DNA of 64,000 bases from Oscillospiraceae bacterium (GCA_022508895.1 JAFLUH010000001.1:1-64000), one strand, 5' to 3'; positions 48,937 to 59,178 are shown, numbered from the stretch's first letter. Notes: a model not told the origin generated them from the letters alone. A program made the numbers and translations.

Positions 48937-49362
48937 ATGGCTCAGAAAGTAGTCGGATTTATCAAATTACAGATTCCTGCGGGTAAAGCGACACCCGCTC
49001 CCCCTGTTGGCCCTGCGCTTGGTCAGCACGGTATAAACATTGCAGGATTCACAAAGGAATTCAACGAGCGCACCAAGAATGACATAGGACTTATAATTCC
49101 TGTAGTCATCACGGTTTATGCTGACAGAAGCTTTTCATTTATTACAAAAACGCCCCCTGCAGCAGTTTTGATCAAAAAGGCCTGCGGTATCGAGACCGCG
49201 TCCGGCACACCCAATAAGACCAAGGTAGCAAAGATCACCAAGGCTCAGGTTCAGCAGATCGCAGAGCAGAAGATGAGAGATCTGAATGCAGGCTCTCTTG
49301 ACGCTGCAATGTCCATGATAGCAGGTACCTGCCGTTCCATGGGTGTAGAAGTGGTTGACTGA
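48937..49362 (+). CDS. rplK: 50S ribosomal protein L11
   Basis: The 141-aa protein is canonical: [20 protein letters not shown] at the N-terminus, the Pro-rich hinge and a C-terminal RNA-binding domain ending [18 protein letters not shown]. It binds the GTPase-associated region of 23S rRNA. TTGGAGG precedes the ATG. Confidence 0.98.
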   Translation: MAQKVVGFIKLQIPAGKATPAPPVGPALGQHGINIAGFTKEFNERTKNDIGLIIPVVITVYADRSFSFITKTPPAAVLIKKACGIETASGTPNKTKVAKITKAQVQQIAEQKMRDLNAGSLDAAMSMIAGTCRSMGVEVVD

Positions 49363-49442
49363 TAGTTGTCAGTCTGCAAAAGTTTCAGCGTTCATTTTTA
49401 TGTGGACGCATGAACGACTTTATTCATCAAACAATAATGACA

Positions 49443-49471
49443 GTGGGAGGTTCAAGGAACCGTTTGACCAC
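49443..49471 (+). promoter_or_regulatory. Candidate L1 autoregulatory site before rplA
   Basis: GTGGgaGGTTCaaGGAACCgtttgaCCAC folds with GGTTC/GAACC inside GTGG/CCAC, just upstream of the rplA ribosome site (AAGGAGG). L1 represses its own translation by binding an rRNA-mimicking structure in mRNA; this hairpin is in the right place. Confidence 0.5.
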
Positions 49472-49485
49472 AAGGAGGATAATAA

Positions 49486-50178
49486 ATGAAGCACGGAAAA
49501 AAATATGTTGAAAGCGCAAAGCTTGTAGATTCCACCAAGTACTATGATGCTATTGAGGCTCTCGGTCTTGTATGCCAGACTGCAAAGGCAAAGTTCGATG
49601 AGACCGTTGAGATCCATATCAGACTTGGCGTTGACTCCCGTCACGCAGACCAGCAGGTAAGAGGCGCAGTCGTTCTCCCCAACGGTACAGGTAAGACCGT
49701 AAGAGCACTTGTATTCGCAAAGGGCGACAAGATCAAGGAAGCTGAGGACGCAGGCGCTGATTACATCGCTGATGATGATACAGTAAAGAAGATCCAGGAC
49801 GGCTGGATGGATTTCGACGTTGTAATTGCAACTCCTGACATGATGGGCGTTGTAGGTCGTCTCGGTAAGGTGCTTGGTCCCCGTGGACTGATGCCTAACC
49901 CCAAGGCAGGTACCGTTACCCCCGAAGTAGGCAAGGCAGTTCAGGAAGCTAAAGCAGGTAAGATCGAATACCGTCTTGATAAGGCTAACATCATCCACTG
50001 CCCTATCGGCAAGGCCTCCTTCGGCGGAGAAAAGCTGGAGCAGAATCTTGACGCTCTTATGAATGCGGTCGTAAAGGCTAAGCCTGCCGCTGCAAAGGGA
50101 ACATATATCAAGTCCTGCACCGTTTCTTCCACTATGGGTCCCGGCGTTAAGGTAAATACCGTCAAGTACGGTGCATAA
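49486..50178 (+). CDS. rplA: 50S ribosomal protein L1
   Basis: The 230-aa protein is canonical: [20 protein letters not shown] near residue 45, [20 protein letters not shown] near 122, [11 protein letters not shown], and [17 protein letters not shown] at the C-terminus. It forms the L1 stalk. A strong terminator follows that also holds the -35 of the rplJ promoter. Confidence 0.98.
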   Translation: MKHGKKYVESAKLVDSTKYYDAIEALGLVCQTAKAKFDETVEIHIRLGVDSRHADQQVRGAVVLPNGTGKTVRALVFAKGDKIKEAEDAGADYIADDDTVKKIQDGWMDFDVVIATPDMMGVVGRLGKVLGPRGLMPNPKAGTVTPEVGKAVQEAKAGKIEYRLDKANIIHCPIGKASFGGEKLEQNLDALMNAVVKAKPAAAKGTYIKSCTVSSTMGPGVKVNTVKYGA

Positions 50179-50188
50179 AAAATCGAAA

Positions 50189-50224
50189 AAAAACACGTTT
50201 GCCTATTGACAAACGTGTTTTTTT
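50189..50224 (+). terminator. Terminator after rplA
   Basis: AAAAACACGTTTG and CAAACGTGTTTTT form a perfect 13-bp stem with an 8-nt loop and a T-run. Confidence 0.92.
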
Positions 50225-50234
50225 ATGTTATTAT
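50206..50234 (+). promoter_or_regulatory. Promoter of rplJ-rplL, overlapping the rplA terminator
   Basis: TTGACA (50206-50211) lies across the loop and descending arm of the rplA terminator; a 17-nt spacer leads to TATTAT. Confidence 0.7.
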
Positions 50235-50239
50235 ATATA

Positions 50240-50394
50240 AGCTGTTCTAAAGACAGCAGGTCACATTATGTGCTAACGGCTTTTGCCGCCTGCCGAGGAA
50301 TGGGAAGTAATTGATTATTGCGTCCTTTTCCTGTGGAAAAGGATTTTTTATTCCCCTTTTTAGTGACAGCAATACTAAAACAGGAGGTAAGATC
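50240..50394 (+). promoter_or_regulatory. L10 leader (rplJ autoregulatory leader)
   Basis: The leader carries GACAGCAGGTCACATTATGT, GCTAACGGC...GCCGCCTGCCGAGGA, which matches the kink-turn-containing ribosomal L10 leader, followed by a GTCCTTTTCC/GGAAAAGGAT hairpin with a T-run. Binding of the L10(L12)4 complex represses rplJL expression. Confidence 0.8.
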
Positions 50395-50904
50395 ATGCCA
50401 AGTCAGAAGGTTTTGGAATCCAAGCAGCAGTTTGTAAGTGAACTTGCAGATAAGCTCAAAAGCGCCGCTTGCGGAGTTATTGTAGACTACAAGGGAATCA
50501 ATGTTGCTGACGATACCGTACTGAGAAAGAGCCTTCGTGAAGCAGGAGTTGAATACTTTGTAGTAAAGAACACCCTGCTGAAAAGAGCGGCAGAAGCTGC
50601 CGGAATCGAAGGTCTGGACGAGCATCTTGAGGGAACAACTGCTCTTGCTCTCTCCAAGGACGACATCATCACTGCGCCCAAACTGCTGTACAAGCAGGTT
50701 GAAGCGTCCAAGGGTGCTTTTTCCATCAAGGTAGGCTTCGTAGAGGGCAAGGCAATAACCGCTGAAGAGGTTACCGAATATGCCAAGCTCCCCGACAAGG
50801 ATACTTTGGTTGCGAAGTTCCTGTATGTGCTTCAGGCACCTATCCAGAAGCTTGCAATTGCGGCAAGCGAGATCGCAAAGAAGAACGACGAATCTGCTGC
50901 ATAA
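50395..50904 (+). CDS. rplJ: 50S ribosomal protein L10
   Basis: The 169-aa protein shows LKSAACGVIVDYKGINVADD near residue 21, YFVVKNTLLKRAA near 50 and an Ala-rich C-terminal helix that anchors L7/L12 dimers. The start was moved to the ATG at 50395, with CAGGAGG upstream; the track's extension lies in the leader. Confidence 0.97.
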   Translation: MPSQKVLESKQQFVSELADKLKSAACGVIVDYKGINVADDTVLRKSLREAGVEYFVVKNTLLKRAAEAAGIEGLDEHLEGTTALALSKDDIITAPKLLYKQVEASKGAFSIKVGFVEGKAITAEEVTEYAKLPDKDTLVAKFLYVLQAPIQKLAIAASEIAKKNDESAA

Positions 50905-50949
50905 TTTTTGCGGCACAACACAAATTTTAATTTACGGAGGAACATAAAA

Positions 50950-51324
50950 ATGGCTTCAGAAAAAGTTTTGTCATTAGTAGAGGAAGTTAAGGGTCTTACC
51001 GTTCTCGAACTCAACGAGCTGGTAAAGGCACTTGAAGAAGAATTCGGCGTATCCGCTGCCGCTATGGCTGTTGCAGCTCCTGCTGCAGGCGGTGCTGCTG
51101 CCGCAGAAGAGAAGACTGAGTTTGACGTAGTTCTTGCAAGCTTCGGCGACGCTAAGATGAACGTTATCAAGGCAGTTAAGGATATCTGCGGTCTTGGCCT
51201 GAAGGAAGCTAAGGAGCTGGTTGAGGCCGCTCCTAAGACCCTTAAGGAAGCAGTTGCAAAGGCTGAGGCAGAGGAGATCAAGGCTAAGCTGGAAGAAGCA
51301 GGCGCTAAGATCGAGCTGAAGTAA
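50950..51324 (+). CDS. rplL: 50S ribosomal protein L7/L12
   Basis: The 124-aa protein has the N-terminal dimerisation helix ([17 protein letters not shown]), an Ala-rich hinge (~38-52) and the C-terminal factor-binding domain ([35 protein letters not shown]). ACGGAGG precedes the ATG at 50950. A strong terminator follows, and rpoB is not next to it. Confidence 0.98.
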   Translation: MASEKVLSLVEEVKGLTVLELNELVKALEEEFGVSAAAMAVAAPAAGGAAAAEEKTEFDVVLASFGDAKMNVIKAVKDICGLGLKEAKELVEAAPKTLKEAVAKAEAEEIKAKLEEAGAKIELK

Positions 51325-51340
51325 GCTGATTTTTATTTAA

Positions 51341-51375
51341 AACAGCGGTACAGTTTATTGTACCGCTGTTTTTTA
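51341..51375 (+). terminator. Terminator after rplL
   Basis: AACAGCGGTACA and TGTACCGCTGTT form a perfect 12-bp stem with a 6-nt loop, followed by TTTTATT. Confidence 0.95.
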
Positions 51376-51394
51376 TTCAGAACGATCCTATGTA

Positions 51395-51423
51395 TTGACA
51401 AACCTCATTAAAAATAGTATAAT
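51395..51423 (+). promoter_or_regulatory. Promoter of ilvBNC
   Basis: TTGACA, 17-nt spacer, TATAAT, 48 nt before the ilvB start. The leader is too short for a T-box or attenuator. Confidence 0.85.
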
Positions 51424-51471
51424 TAAGTGTTGTAAATCAAAGCATTGGTACAGACATATAGAGGTGACACA

Positions 51472-53109
51472 GTGGCAAAAGAAAGAATAACGGTTGCAGG
51501 TGCAATGGTTCGTGCCCTTGAAGCAGAGGGTATCAAGCATATTTACGGTTATCCCGGTGCAGCTATCTGCCCGTTTTTTGACGAACTTATAAAATCCGAT
51601 ATACAGAATATTCTGGTAAGGCATGAAGCCAACAGCGGTCATTCCGCAAGCGGCTATGCAAGAATAACAGGCAAGCCTGCCGTATGTGCCGCTACCTCCG
51701 GTCCCGGTGCTACAAACCTGATAACCGCAATTGCAACTGCCCACATGGACAGCATACCCATGATTGCAATAACCGGTCAGGTGGTGAGCAATCAGATCGG
51801 CAGAGACGCTTTTCAGGAAGCCGATATAACAGGAGCAGCCGAACCATTTGTAAAGCACAGCTATCTGGTAAAAAATCCCGATGATATCGGTGATGTCATA
51901 AAAAAGTCGTTTTATATTGCTCAAAGCGGAAGACCCGGTCCTGTTCTTATAGACGTTCCCATGGATATTCAGAAGCAGTTGATAGACTTTGAATATCCAG
52001 AAAAAGTTGAGATACGCTCTTATAAACCCAGTATTGTCGGTAATAAACTGCAGATCAAAAAAGCTGTTGAGGCTCTGAAAAACAGCAAAAAGCCCCTGAT
52101 TTGCGCAGGAGGCGGCATATTTATGGCAGGTGCCAAGGACAAGCTCCGCGAGCTTTCCGAAACCTGCGATATTCCTGTTATAGTGACAATGATGGGAATT
52201 GGCTCGATCCCCACCGATCACAAAAATTATTACGGCATGCTTGGTGTTTTCGGAAAACGTATTGCTAATCAGGCGCTGAAAAACTGTGATCTGCTTATAG
52301 TTCTCGGAGCACGCATGAGCGACCGTGCAGTGACATCACTGTCTCCCTTTGAGAACACTACAATAGTCCATATCGACGTAGACCCTGCCGAGATAGGCAA
52401 AAATTCCCCCGTAAATATCCCCATCGTAGGCGACGTAGGTAAAACGCTGGAGCAGTTTGTTGCCGAATGCGAACCCATGAAGCACGACGAGTGGCAGAAC
52501 GACCTTTATCAGAGCAAGCTTGCAGCAGAGGCGGCGGTAAAGAATTATCAAAGCGATCTTGTAAGTCCTAAACTTCTGATAAAAACCCTTTGCAAAACAC
52601 TGCCCCAAAAGCGTGTAATTTGTGCTGACGTCGGTTCAAACCAGATATGGGCTGCAAATAACGTGGAATTGGGAGAGGAAGGCAGATTTATCACTTCAGG
52701 CGGCATGGGAACAATGGGCTACTCTCTTCCTGCCGCAATAGGCGCAAAATGTGCAGACAAGAGCGCAGAGGTAGTTGCAATATGCGGCGACGGAAGCTTC
52801 CAGATGAGCTTCATGGAGCTTGCCACTGCAGTCCAGCACGGAATAAACGTCAAGACTATCGTTTTTGTAAACAATAAGCTGGGTATGGTAAGAGAATACC
52901 AGAACAACAATTACGAAGGCAGACACACTATGATCGACCTCAGCGGCAGTCCTGATTTCCTTAAAATCGCTGAAGCATACGGTATAAAGGGCGAGACCGT
53001 CAGCAGCAACGATCAGGTTCAGAGCGCCGTTGAGAAAATGGTAAATGCGGACGAGCCGTACCTGCTTCAGGTGATGGTGGATAAGAACGAGAAATCTCTT
53101 ATAGAATGA
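51472..53109 (+). CDS. ilvB: Acetolactate synthase large subunit
   Basis: The 545-aa ThDP enzyme has YGYPGAAICPFFDEL near residue 22 (catalytic Glu region RHEANSGHSASGYARITG near 46), the FAD-region AFQEADITGAAEP near 112 and the ThDP motif GDGSFQMSFMELATAVQHG...NN near 435. It condenses two pyruvates, or pyruvate with 2-ketobutyrate. The GTG at 51472, with GAGGTG 6 nt upstream, is the start rather than the track's TTG. First gene of ilvBNC. Confidence 0.95.
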   Translation: MAKERITVAGAMVRALEAEGIKHIYGYPGAAICPFFDELIKSDIQNILVRHEANSGHSASGYARITGKPAVCAATSGPGATNLITAIATAHMDSIPMIAITGQVVSNQIGRDAFQEADITGAAEPFVKHSYLVKNPDDIGDVIKKSFYIAQSGRPGPVLIDVPMDIQKQLIDFEYPEKVEIRSYKPSIVGNKLQIKKAVEALKNSKKPLICAGGGIFMAGAKDKLRELSETCDIPVIVTMMGIGSIPTDHKNYYGMLGVFGKRIANQALKNCDLLIVLGARMSDRAVTSLSPFENTTIVHIDVDPAEIGKNSPVNIPIVGDVGKTLEQFVAECEPMKHDEWQNDLYQSKLAAEAAVKNYQSDLVSPKLLIKTLCKTLPQKRVICADVGSNQIWAANNVELGEEGRFITSGGMGTMGYSLPAAIGAKCADKSAEVVAICGDGSFQMSFMELATAVQHGINVKTIVFVNNKLGMVREYQNNNYEGRHTMIDLSGSPDFLKIAEAYGIKGETVSSNDQVQSAVEKMVNADEPYLLQVMVDKNEKSLIE

Positions 53110-53123
53110 TATGGAGATGAACT

Positions 53124-53615
53124 ATGAGGCATACAATTTCTATACTTGTTGAAAATAATGCAGGTGTACTTGCGCGGATATCAGGTCTTTTTGCCCGCCG
53201 CGGCTTCAATATTTACAGCCTTGCAGTGGGTGTTACCGAGGACGAAAGGGTATCCCGCATAACAATAGTTGCCGACGGTGACGATTATACTCTTGAACAG
53301 ATAGAAAAGCAGCTGAATAAGCTGATAGATGTCATCAAGGTACGCACAGTCAGACCCGACGAGCTTCTGCAAAGGGAACTGGTGCTTATCAAGGTAAGCT
53401 GCAGCGCTCAGCAGCGTCATGAGCTTATTTCCATTGCAGAGATAACTCAGGCAAAAATTTCCGATATTTCCGTCGATTCCATGACACTTGAGCTGTCAGC
53501 CAACGAAGCTCACCTGCACAATTTTCAGGAGTTGCTTCGTCCATACGGGATAAAGGAAGTCGTACGTACAGGCACAATCGCAATTCAAAAGGGAACAGCA
53601 TCCCTTAGGATATAA
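53124..53615 (+). CDS. ilvN: Acetolactate synthase small (regulatory) subunit
   Basis: The 163-aa protein has an N-terminal ACT domain (ISILVENNAGVLARISGLFA, then RGFNIYSLAVG) and the ALS_ss C-terminal domain (LVLIKVSCSAQQRHELI, GIKEVVRTGTIAIQKG). It confers valine feedback control on IlvB. It starts 14 nt after ilvB. Confidence 0.96.
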   Translation: MRHTISILVENNAGVLARISGLFARRGFNIYSLAVGVTEDERVSRITIVADGDDYTLEQIEKQLNKLIDVIKVRTVRPDELLQRELVLIKVSCSAQQRHELISIAEITQAKISDISVDSMTLELSANEAHLHNFQELLRPYGIKEVVRTGTIAIQKGTASLRI

Positions 53616-54674
<1,059 letters not shown>

Positions 54675-54679
54675 TGACA

Positions 54680-54703
54680 AAAAGCCCCTTTCAGGGGCTT
54701 TTG
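54680..54703 (+). terminator. Terminator after ilvC
   Basis: AAAAGCCCC-TTTCA-GGGGCTTTT, six nt after the ilvC stop. Confidence 0.9.
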
Positions 54704-54724
54704 TTGAATGTTTCGGAGGATAAA

Positions 54725-55348
54725 ATGACTATATTCTACGAATTCGGCGGCAAGCTGTATGCCAATATCACCAATCAATGTCCCTGCGCATGTGAATTTT
54801 GCATCAGAAAAAACAGCGATAGCGTAGGAGACAACGATAGCTTGTGGCTTGAACATGAGCCAAGCTATGAGGAGATAATCAGCGCCTTTGATAGCTTTGA
54901 CAAAACTGAACTAAGCGAGCTGGTATTCTGCGGCTATGGTGAGCCGATGGCGAGGGCGGCACTGCTGCTGGAGGTAGCTGAATATGTAAGAAAAACCACC
55001 GGCATGAAAATACGCATAAATACAAACGGATTGGTAGACCTTATGGACCCCTCTTTTGACATTGCTTCTTTAAAATGGAAAATAGACGCTGTTTCCATCA
55101 GTCTCAACGCCTCCGATCCCGAAAAATATCTCAGAATAACCCACCCGAAATACGGTCTGCCGTCCTATAACGCCATGCTGCATTTTGCAATTTCTGTAAA
55201 GGAGTATGTTCCGGACGTAACACTTACTATTGTAGACTGCGGACTGAGTGAGGAAGAGATAGAGCAGTGCATGATAAGAGCAAAGGAAGATTGCGGCTTA
55301 CCGCTGAGGATACGTCATCATGTAACCGACAACAAGCGTTATGATTAG
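54725..55348 (+). CDS. TatD-associated-type radical SAM protein
   Basis: The 207-aa protein has a radical SAM CX3CX2C motif (CPCACEFC near residue 18), the GGE-like FCGYGEPM near 75 and INTNGL near 104. The short length and YANITNQCPCACEFCIR fit the TatD-associated radical SAM family. No tatD is adjacent, and the reaction is unknown. The ATG at 54725 has CGGAGG upstream; the track's earlier start runs through the ilvC terminator. Confidence 0.85.
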   Translation: MTIFYEFGGKLYANITNQCPCACEFCIRKNSDSVGDNDSLWLEHEPSYEEIISAFDSFDKTELSELVFCGYGEPMARAALLLEVAEYVRKTTGMKIRINTNGLVDLMDPSFDIASLKWKIDAVSISLNASDPEKYLRITHPKYGLPSYNAMLHFAISVKEYVPDVTLTIVDCGLSEEEIEQCMIRAKEDCGLPLRIRHHVTDNKRYD

Positions 55349-55350
55349 TG

Positions 55351-55379
55351 TTGACAAAGGGAAGCGCTTGTGTTATACT
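55351..55379 (+). promoter_or_regulatory. Promoter of the second rubrerythrin
   Basis: TTGACA, 17-nt spacer, TATACT, 69 nt before the start codon. Confidence 0.75.
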
Positions 55380-55448
55380 AAAATCACAGTTTATATAGGC
55401 AGTAAAGGGCTTTGCCCGGAATTTTACAATTGAAAGGAATATATCATT

Positions 55449-55988
55449 ATGGAGCTAAAAAACTCAAAAACATACGAAAATCTGCAAACTGCATTTGCAG
55501 GTGAGAGTCAGGCAAGGAATAAGTACACCTACTACGCTTCCAAGGCAAAGAAGGAAGGCTACAATCAGATTTCTGAGCTTTTTCTCGAAACCGCCGAGCA
55601 GGAAAAAGAGCATGCAAAGCTTTGGTTCAAGCTGCTTAACGGCGGTGCCGTAGGCAGCACTGTTGACAACCTCAAGGACGCTGCAGCAGGCGAGAATTTC
55701 GAGTGGACGGATATGTACAAGGAATTCGAGAAGACTGCAAGAGAAGAGGGCTTCAATGACATTGCAGATCTTTTCGCAGGTGTTGCCAAGATCGAAGCTG
55801 CTCATGAAAAGCGTTATCTGAAGCTTCTGGAAAATGTGCAGGGCGGTCTGGTGTTCAGCCGTGACGGCGATATGGTATGGCAGTGCTCCAACTGCGGTCA
55901 TATACATATCGGAAAATCTGCTCCGGAGAAATGCCCCGTATGTGATCACCCTCAGGCATACTTTAAAATCATGGCAGAGAATTATTAA
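55449..55988 (+). CDS. Rubrerythrin (second copy)
   Basis: The 179-aa protein has the diiron helices GESQARNKYTYYASKAKKEG near residue 19, ETAEQEKEHAKLWFKLL near 45 and AKIEAAHEKRYLKLL near 116, with C-terminal rubredoxin knuckles CSNCGH and CPVCDH. This is the classical NADH peroxidase form, closer to typical rubrerythrin than the copy at 1391. TGAAAGGAAT precedes the ATG. Confidence 0.96.
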   Translation: MELKNSKTYENLQTAFAGESQARNKYTYYASKAKKEGYNQISELFLETAEQEKEHAKLWFKLLNGGAVGSTVDNLKDAAAGENFEWTDMYKEFEKTAREEGFNDIADLFAGVAKIEAAHEKRYLKLLENVQGGLVFSRDGDMVWQCSNCGHIHIGKSAPEKCPVCDHPQAYFKIMAENY

Positions 55989-55998
55989 GAAGATACTA

Positions 55999-56035
55999 AA
56001 ACCCCCGATATTTCTTGTGAATATCGGGGGTTTAT
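55999..56035. terminator. Bidirectional terminator after rubrerythrin
   Basis: AAACCCCCGATAT pairs with ATATCGGGGGTTT around a 9-nt loop, with T-runs on both strands; it serves the convergent DHHW gene as well. Confidence 0.9.
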
Positions 56036-56046
56036 TTTTTTAAAAA

Positions 56047-57225
56047 TTATTTGGCAAGATTAAGCTTGATTATGTTCCTGTCGTCCTCCGAAAACGTGAT
56101 AACGTTGTATAGAAACAGTATCTGGTCATAATCCTCAAGAGACACAAACATCTGAAAATCCGCATTGATATATCTCAGGTCCAGCATTGTAACCTTGCTG
56201 TATTCCTTGGTCAGGAAGGGAACTAACGAATGTGCATAGCTGTCCTTGATAACAAGTATGGACTTGTCGCTTTTTGCGTTTCCGGATTCTACAGTCACAA
56301 TAGGCGAGTTTTGTCCCAAAAACGAAGAATATTTATCCTTGACATCAAGATATTCCCTGAAGTACATACTGTCATATTCGTTATAAGTGACCTTACCTGT
56401 GGAAATATCATATTCATCGTATACAGACACCTTTACATCAGGCTCATTTTCCGCAAGGAAATAGTAGTCTATAATATCCGCTGTTATCCCTTTATCCAGC
56501 GTCTTGGAGAACAAAGTGCCTCTGAAATCATAGCTTGCATGCTCAATTGTATAATTTGATACATCTACAGGCGAATATCCAAGCTGCGCTCCCGCCGCTG
56601 CATAACCCAGATACGCACCATAGCTTGTCCAGTGGTGATCGGTACGGTAGTAAATATACGAATCCTTATTTTGTTCCAAGGCGGAATATGCGTCCACTGT
56701 TCCTGCAAATCCTTCCAGTCTGCCGTAAAACATATCTATAAATTCCTTCTGATCGCCTACCTCTGCAAACGGAGGAAGATTATCGGAATAGATTTCCTGT
56801 GCATTGGGAACAAGCATAAAATACGACGGGATATCAGGATGACCTGCGACAAATTTATTGATAGCCTTGATATTTTTTTCCAACACAGCCTCATCGTATC
56901 CATTCCATACCTGCATCATCATATCGTTTTCAATAAATACGCCGTTTATCTCAGTTTTACCGGTGATCTCATCGGTTTTATTCTTGATCCTTATCCAATC
57001 CTCCCGCCATATAAATCTGTCAGAGATCCACTCGTCAAATCCCTCCATAAATTTTTCGTTAAGATATGAATCAAGGGAAAGCTTGGGAAATTCGGCAAGA
57101 TAGCGGTTTTCATTTTCGGAAAAAGGTTTTTTCTCCGGAGACAGGAATACAAGCGTTAATATAGGCATTGCCAGCATAAAAAGGGCGAACAGCCCGATCA
57201 TTATTTTTTTGTAAAATTCTTTCAT
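56047..57225 (-). CDS. DHHW-motif SGNH-like protein (AlgJ/AlgX-related O-acetylation partner)
   Basis: The 392-aa protein has an N-terminal membrane anchor (~8-28), FSENENRYLAEFP near 35, and the eponymous YYRTDHHWTSYGAYLGY near 195, the AlgJ/AlgX catalytic Asp-His pair; VIKDSYAHSLVPFL near 328 holds the nucleophile Ser. It lies 14 nt after the MBOAT gene. In alginate-type systems the MBOAT moves acetyl across the membrane and the DHHW/AlgJ protein places it on the polymer. Confidence 0.88.
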   Translation of the reverse strand: MKEFYKKIMIGLFALFMLAMPILTLVFLSPEKKPFSENENRYLAEFPKLSLDSYLNEKFMEGFDEWISDRFIWREDWIRIKNKTDEITGKTEINGVFIENDMMMQVWNGYDEAVLEKNIKAINKFVAGHPDIPSYFMLVPNAQEIYSDNLPPFAEVGDQKEFIDMFYGRLEGFAGTVDAYSALEQNKDSYIYYRTDHHWTSYGAYLGYAAAGAQLGYSPVDVSNYTIEHASYDFRGTLFSKTLDKGITADIIDYYFLAENEPDVKVSVYDEYDISTGKVTYNEYDSMYFREYLDVKDKYSSFLGQNSPIVTVESGNAKSDKSILVIKDSYAHSLVPFLTKEYSKVTMLDLRYINADFQMFVSLEDYDQILFLYNVITFSEDDRNIIKLNLAK

Positions 57226-57239
57226 AATCAGACCTCCCT

Positions 57240-58649
57240 TTAAAAGTCAAAGTAAAGAAATGGGTTATAGCTTGCGTCTGCCAGATATGCGGTGGAGAGC
57301 ACCAATATGGCAAATTTTACTATTGGCGTAGAGTAATTGATAATAAGCGGAACCCTTGTTTTTGCCCAATCGATAAGCTTCTTAAACAGGTCGGTGCAGG
57401 CAAATGCAGCGATAACCAGCATCAAGCCGTAATTCAAAAGCAAGTAGAACGCCTGATCATCTGCAAGCACACCTGTTCCGCCAAACATTGAGCCGATATA
57501 ACCGAAAGCAGTTGGAAGATCCTTTGTGGTAAAGAGCACCCAGCCCAAAACTACCAGGAACATGGTATAGAACCATGAGAAAAACGACGGTATCTTGTCC
57601 AGCAGCTTTCCGAGGAACAGCTTTTCGAGTATTATGACCACTCCGTAAAGCACGCCCCACAAGATATAGTTCCAGCTTGCGCCGTGCCAGATGCCCGTCA
57701 GCAGCCACACCACCGCAAGGTTGAATACCGTGCGCTTCATTCCTTTTCTGCTGCCTCCGAGAGGGAAGTAAACATAGCTCTTGAACCATGCGCCAAGCGT
57801 GATATGCCATCTGCGCCAGAATTCGCTTATGCTCTTTGACTGGTACGGATAGTCGAAGTTCTGAGGGAAATTGAAGCCCATCATCTTGCCCAATCCGATC
57901 GCCATATCCGAGTAGCCTGAAAAATCAAAGTAAATCTGGAAGGTATATGCAATTATTCCTATCCATGCGGTAAGCACCGACAACTCTCCCGTATCTATCA
58001 CTTTGACCGTATCCCATAGCAGACCTATATTGTTTGCTATAAGAACCTTTTTTCCCACACCGGTAATGAATTTTGTTATACCCTCATACAAGCAGTCCAG
58101 ATCGATAGTTCTGTTGTCCAGCTCTGCCGCAATGTCGTCATAGCGGACGATAGGACCTGCGACGATCTGCGGAAAGAGGGTAACGAATGCGGCAAATGAA
58201 ATGGGGTTCTTTTGAACCTTGATCTTCCTTTTGTACATATCGATAGTGTAAGACATGGACTGGAAGGTGAAGAAGCTGATACCTATTGGCAGGGGAAGTA
58301 CGTGTGCAGGGTCATAGAATGCTGTTCCGAAAATTGCGTCTATGTTCTCCAATACAAATCCGCCGTACTTAAACACGCCGAGAAGCCCCAAATTCATAAG
58401 CAGTGACACAATAAGGCACACTGTCCTTACTGCCTTATTGCTGTCAAATTTGTGGATCAGCAATCCCGCCGTGTAGTCTATCAGAGTAGAGGCTATCATT
58501 ACCAGAACATATAAAGGCTCTCCCCATGCGTAGAAAATAAGTCCGCTGATCAGTATGAACAGGTTTTTAAGCTGCTTTGGAGAGATATAATATATGACCA
58601 GTACGATAGGCAAAAATAAAAACATGAAGGTCAGACTTGAAAAAACCAT
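57240..58649 (-). CDS. MBOAT family O-acyltransferase (AlgI/PatA-like)
   Basis: The 469-aa protein has about ten or more membrane helices and the MBOAT core RRWHITLGAWFKSYVYFPLG near residue 268 and WLLTGIWHGASWNYILWGVL near 308 with the catalytic His. It transfers acetyl from cytoplasmic acetyl-CoA to an extracytoplasmic acceptor, with the adjacent DHHW protein. No polysaccharide cluster is adjacent, so the acceptor could be peptidoglycan, teichoic acid or an exopolysaccharide. Confidence 0.93.
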   Translation of the reverse strand: MVFSSLTFMFLFLPIVLVIYYISPKQLKNLFILISGLIFYAWGEPLYVLVMIASTLIDYTAGLLIHKFDSNKAVRTVCLIVSLLMNLGLLGVFKYGGFVLENIDAIFGTAFYDPAHVLPLPIGISFFTFQSMSYTIDMYKRKIKVQKNPISFAAFVTLFPQIVAGPIVRYDDIAAELDNRTIDLDCLYEGITKFITGVGKKVLIANNIGLLWDTVKVIDTGELSVLTAWIGIIAYTFQIYFDFSGYSDMAIGLGKMMGFNFPQNFDYPYQSKSISEFWRRWHITLGAWFKSYVYFPLGGSRKGMKRTVFNLAVVWLLTGIWHGASWNYILWGVLYGVVIILEKLFLGKLLDKIPSFFSWFYTMFLVVLGWVLFTTKDLPTAFGYIGSMFGGTGVLADDQAFYLLLNYGLMLVIAAFACTDLFKKLIDWAKTRVPLIINYSTPIVKFAILVLSTAYLADASYNPFLYFDF

Positions 58650-58694
58650 TTCAGATTTCCTCTCTTTTTCTTTATTTTTATAATAAATCAGAAT

Positions 58695-59117
58695 TTACCG
58701 TTCTGTCTGCTCAGTCATAATTCCCCAACGAATCCCAAATCTATCAACAAAAACAACCCGACAAGAACTGTAATGTGTAGCTTCCATCTGATATATTGTC
58801 TTGCTTCCTTCTTTCATGATCTCATATGCTCTTTGTACTTCTTCCTTTGTATCATACATAATAGTGAGAAAATTTGAATAGCACGTCTGAAATTCAATAT
58901 CCACATTGTCGCTCATAATGATTCTTTGATCGCCTAATACAAGCTCCGCATGATAAATATATTCTTTTTGATTTTCTTTAGGTAGCAGATTGTATTTAGG
59001 GTCATTGGCTTCTCCGTATGTGATCAGGCAACTTATCTTTCCGTTAAATGCCTTTTCATACATTTGAAGTGCTTCCCGACAATTCCCGCCGAAATTCAGT
59101 GTAGGTACAATATCCAT
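58695..59117 (-). CDS. PhnB-like VOC superfamily protein
   Basis: The 140-aa protein fits the PhnB/3-demethylubiquinone-like glyoxalase fold: PTLNFGGNCREALQMYEKAF at the start, YIYHAELVLGDQRIIMSDN near 61 and VVFVDRFGIRWGIM at the end. Its substrate is unknown. The ATG at 59117 has AAAAGGAGAAC upstream; the track's longer start is rejected. Confidence 0.85.
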   Translation of the reverse strand: MDIVPTLNFGGNCREALQMYEKAFNGKISCLITYGEANDPKYNLLPKENQKEYIYHAELVLGDQRIIMSDNVDIEFQTCYSNFLTIMYDTKEEVQRAYEIMKEGSKTIYQMEATHYSSCRVVFVDRFGIRWGIMTEQTER

Positions 59118-59178
59118 TTTTGTTCTCCTTTTCTGTAAATCCCGATTTATTTTATTATCGGAACAAAACGGCTTTTTG

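Noticed and set aside
51424-51471. T-box or leucine/valine attenuator before ilvB
   Set aside because: The leader is only about 48 nt and contains neither a T-box sequence nor a leader peptide.
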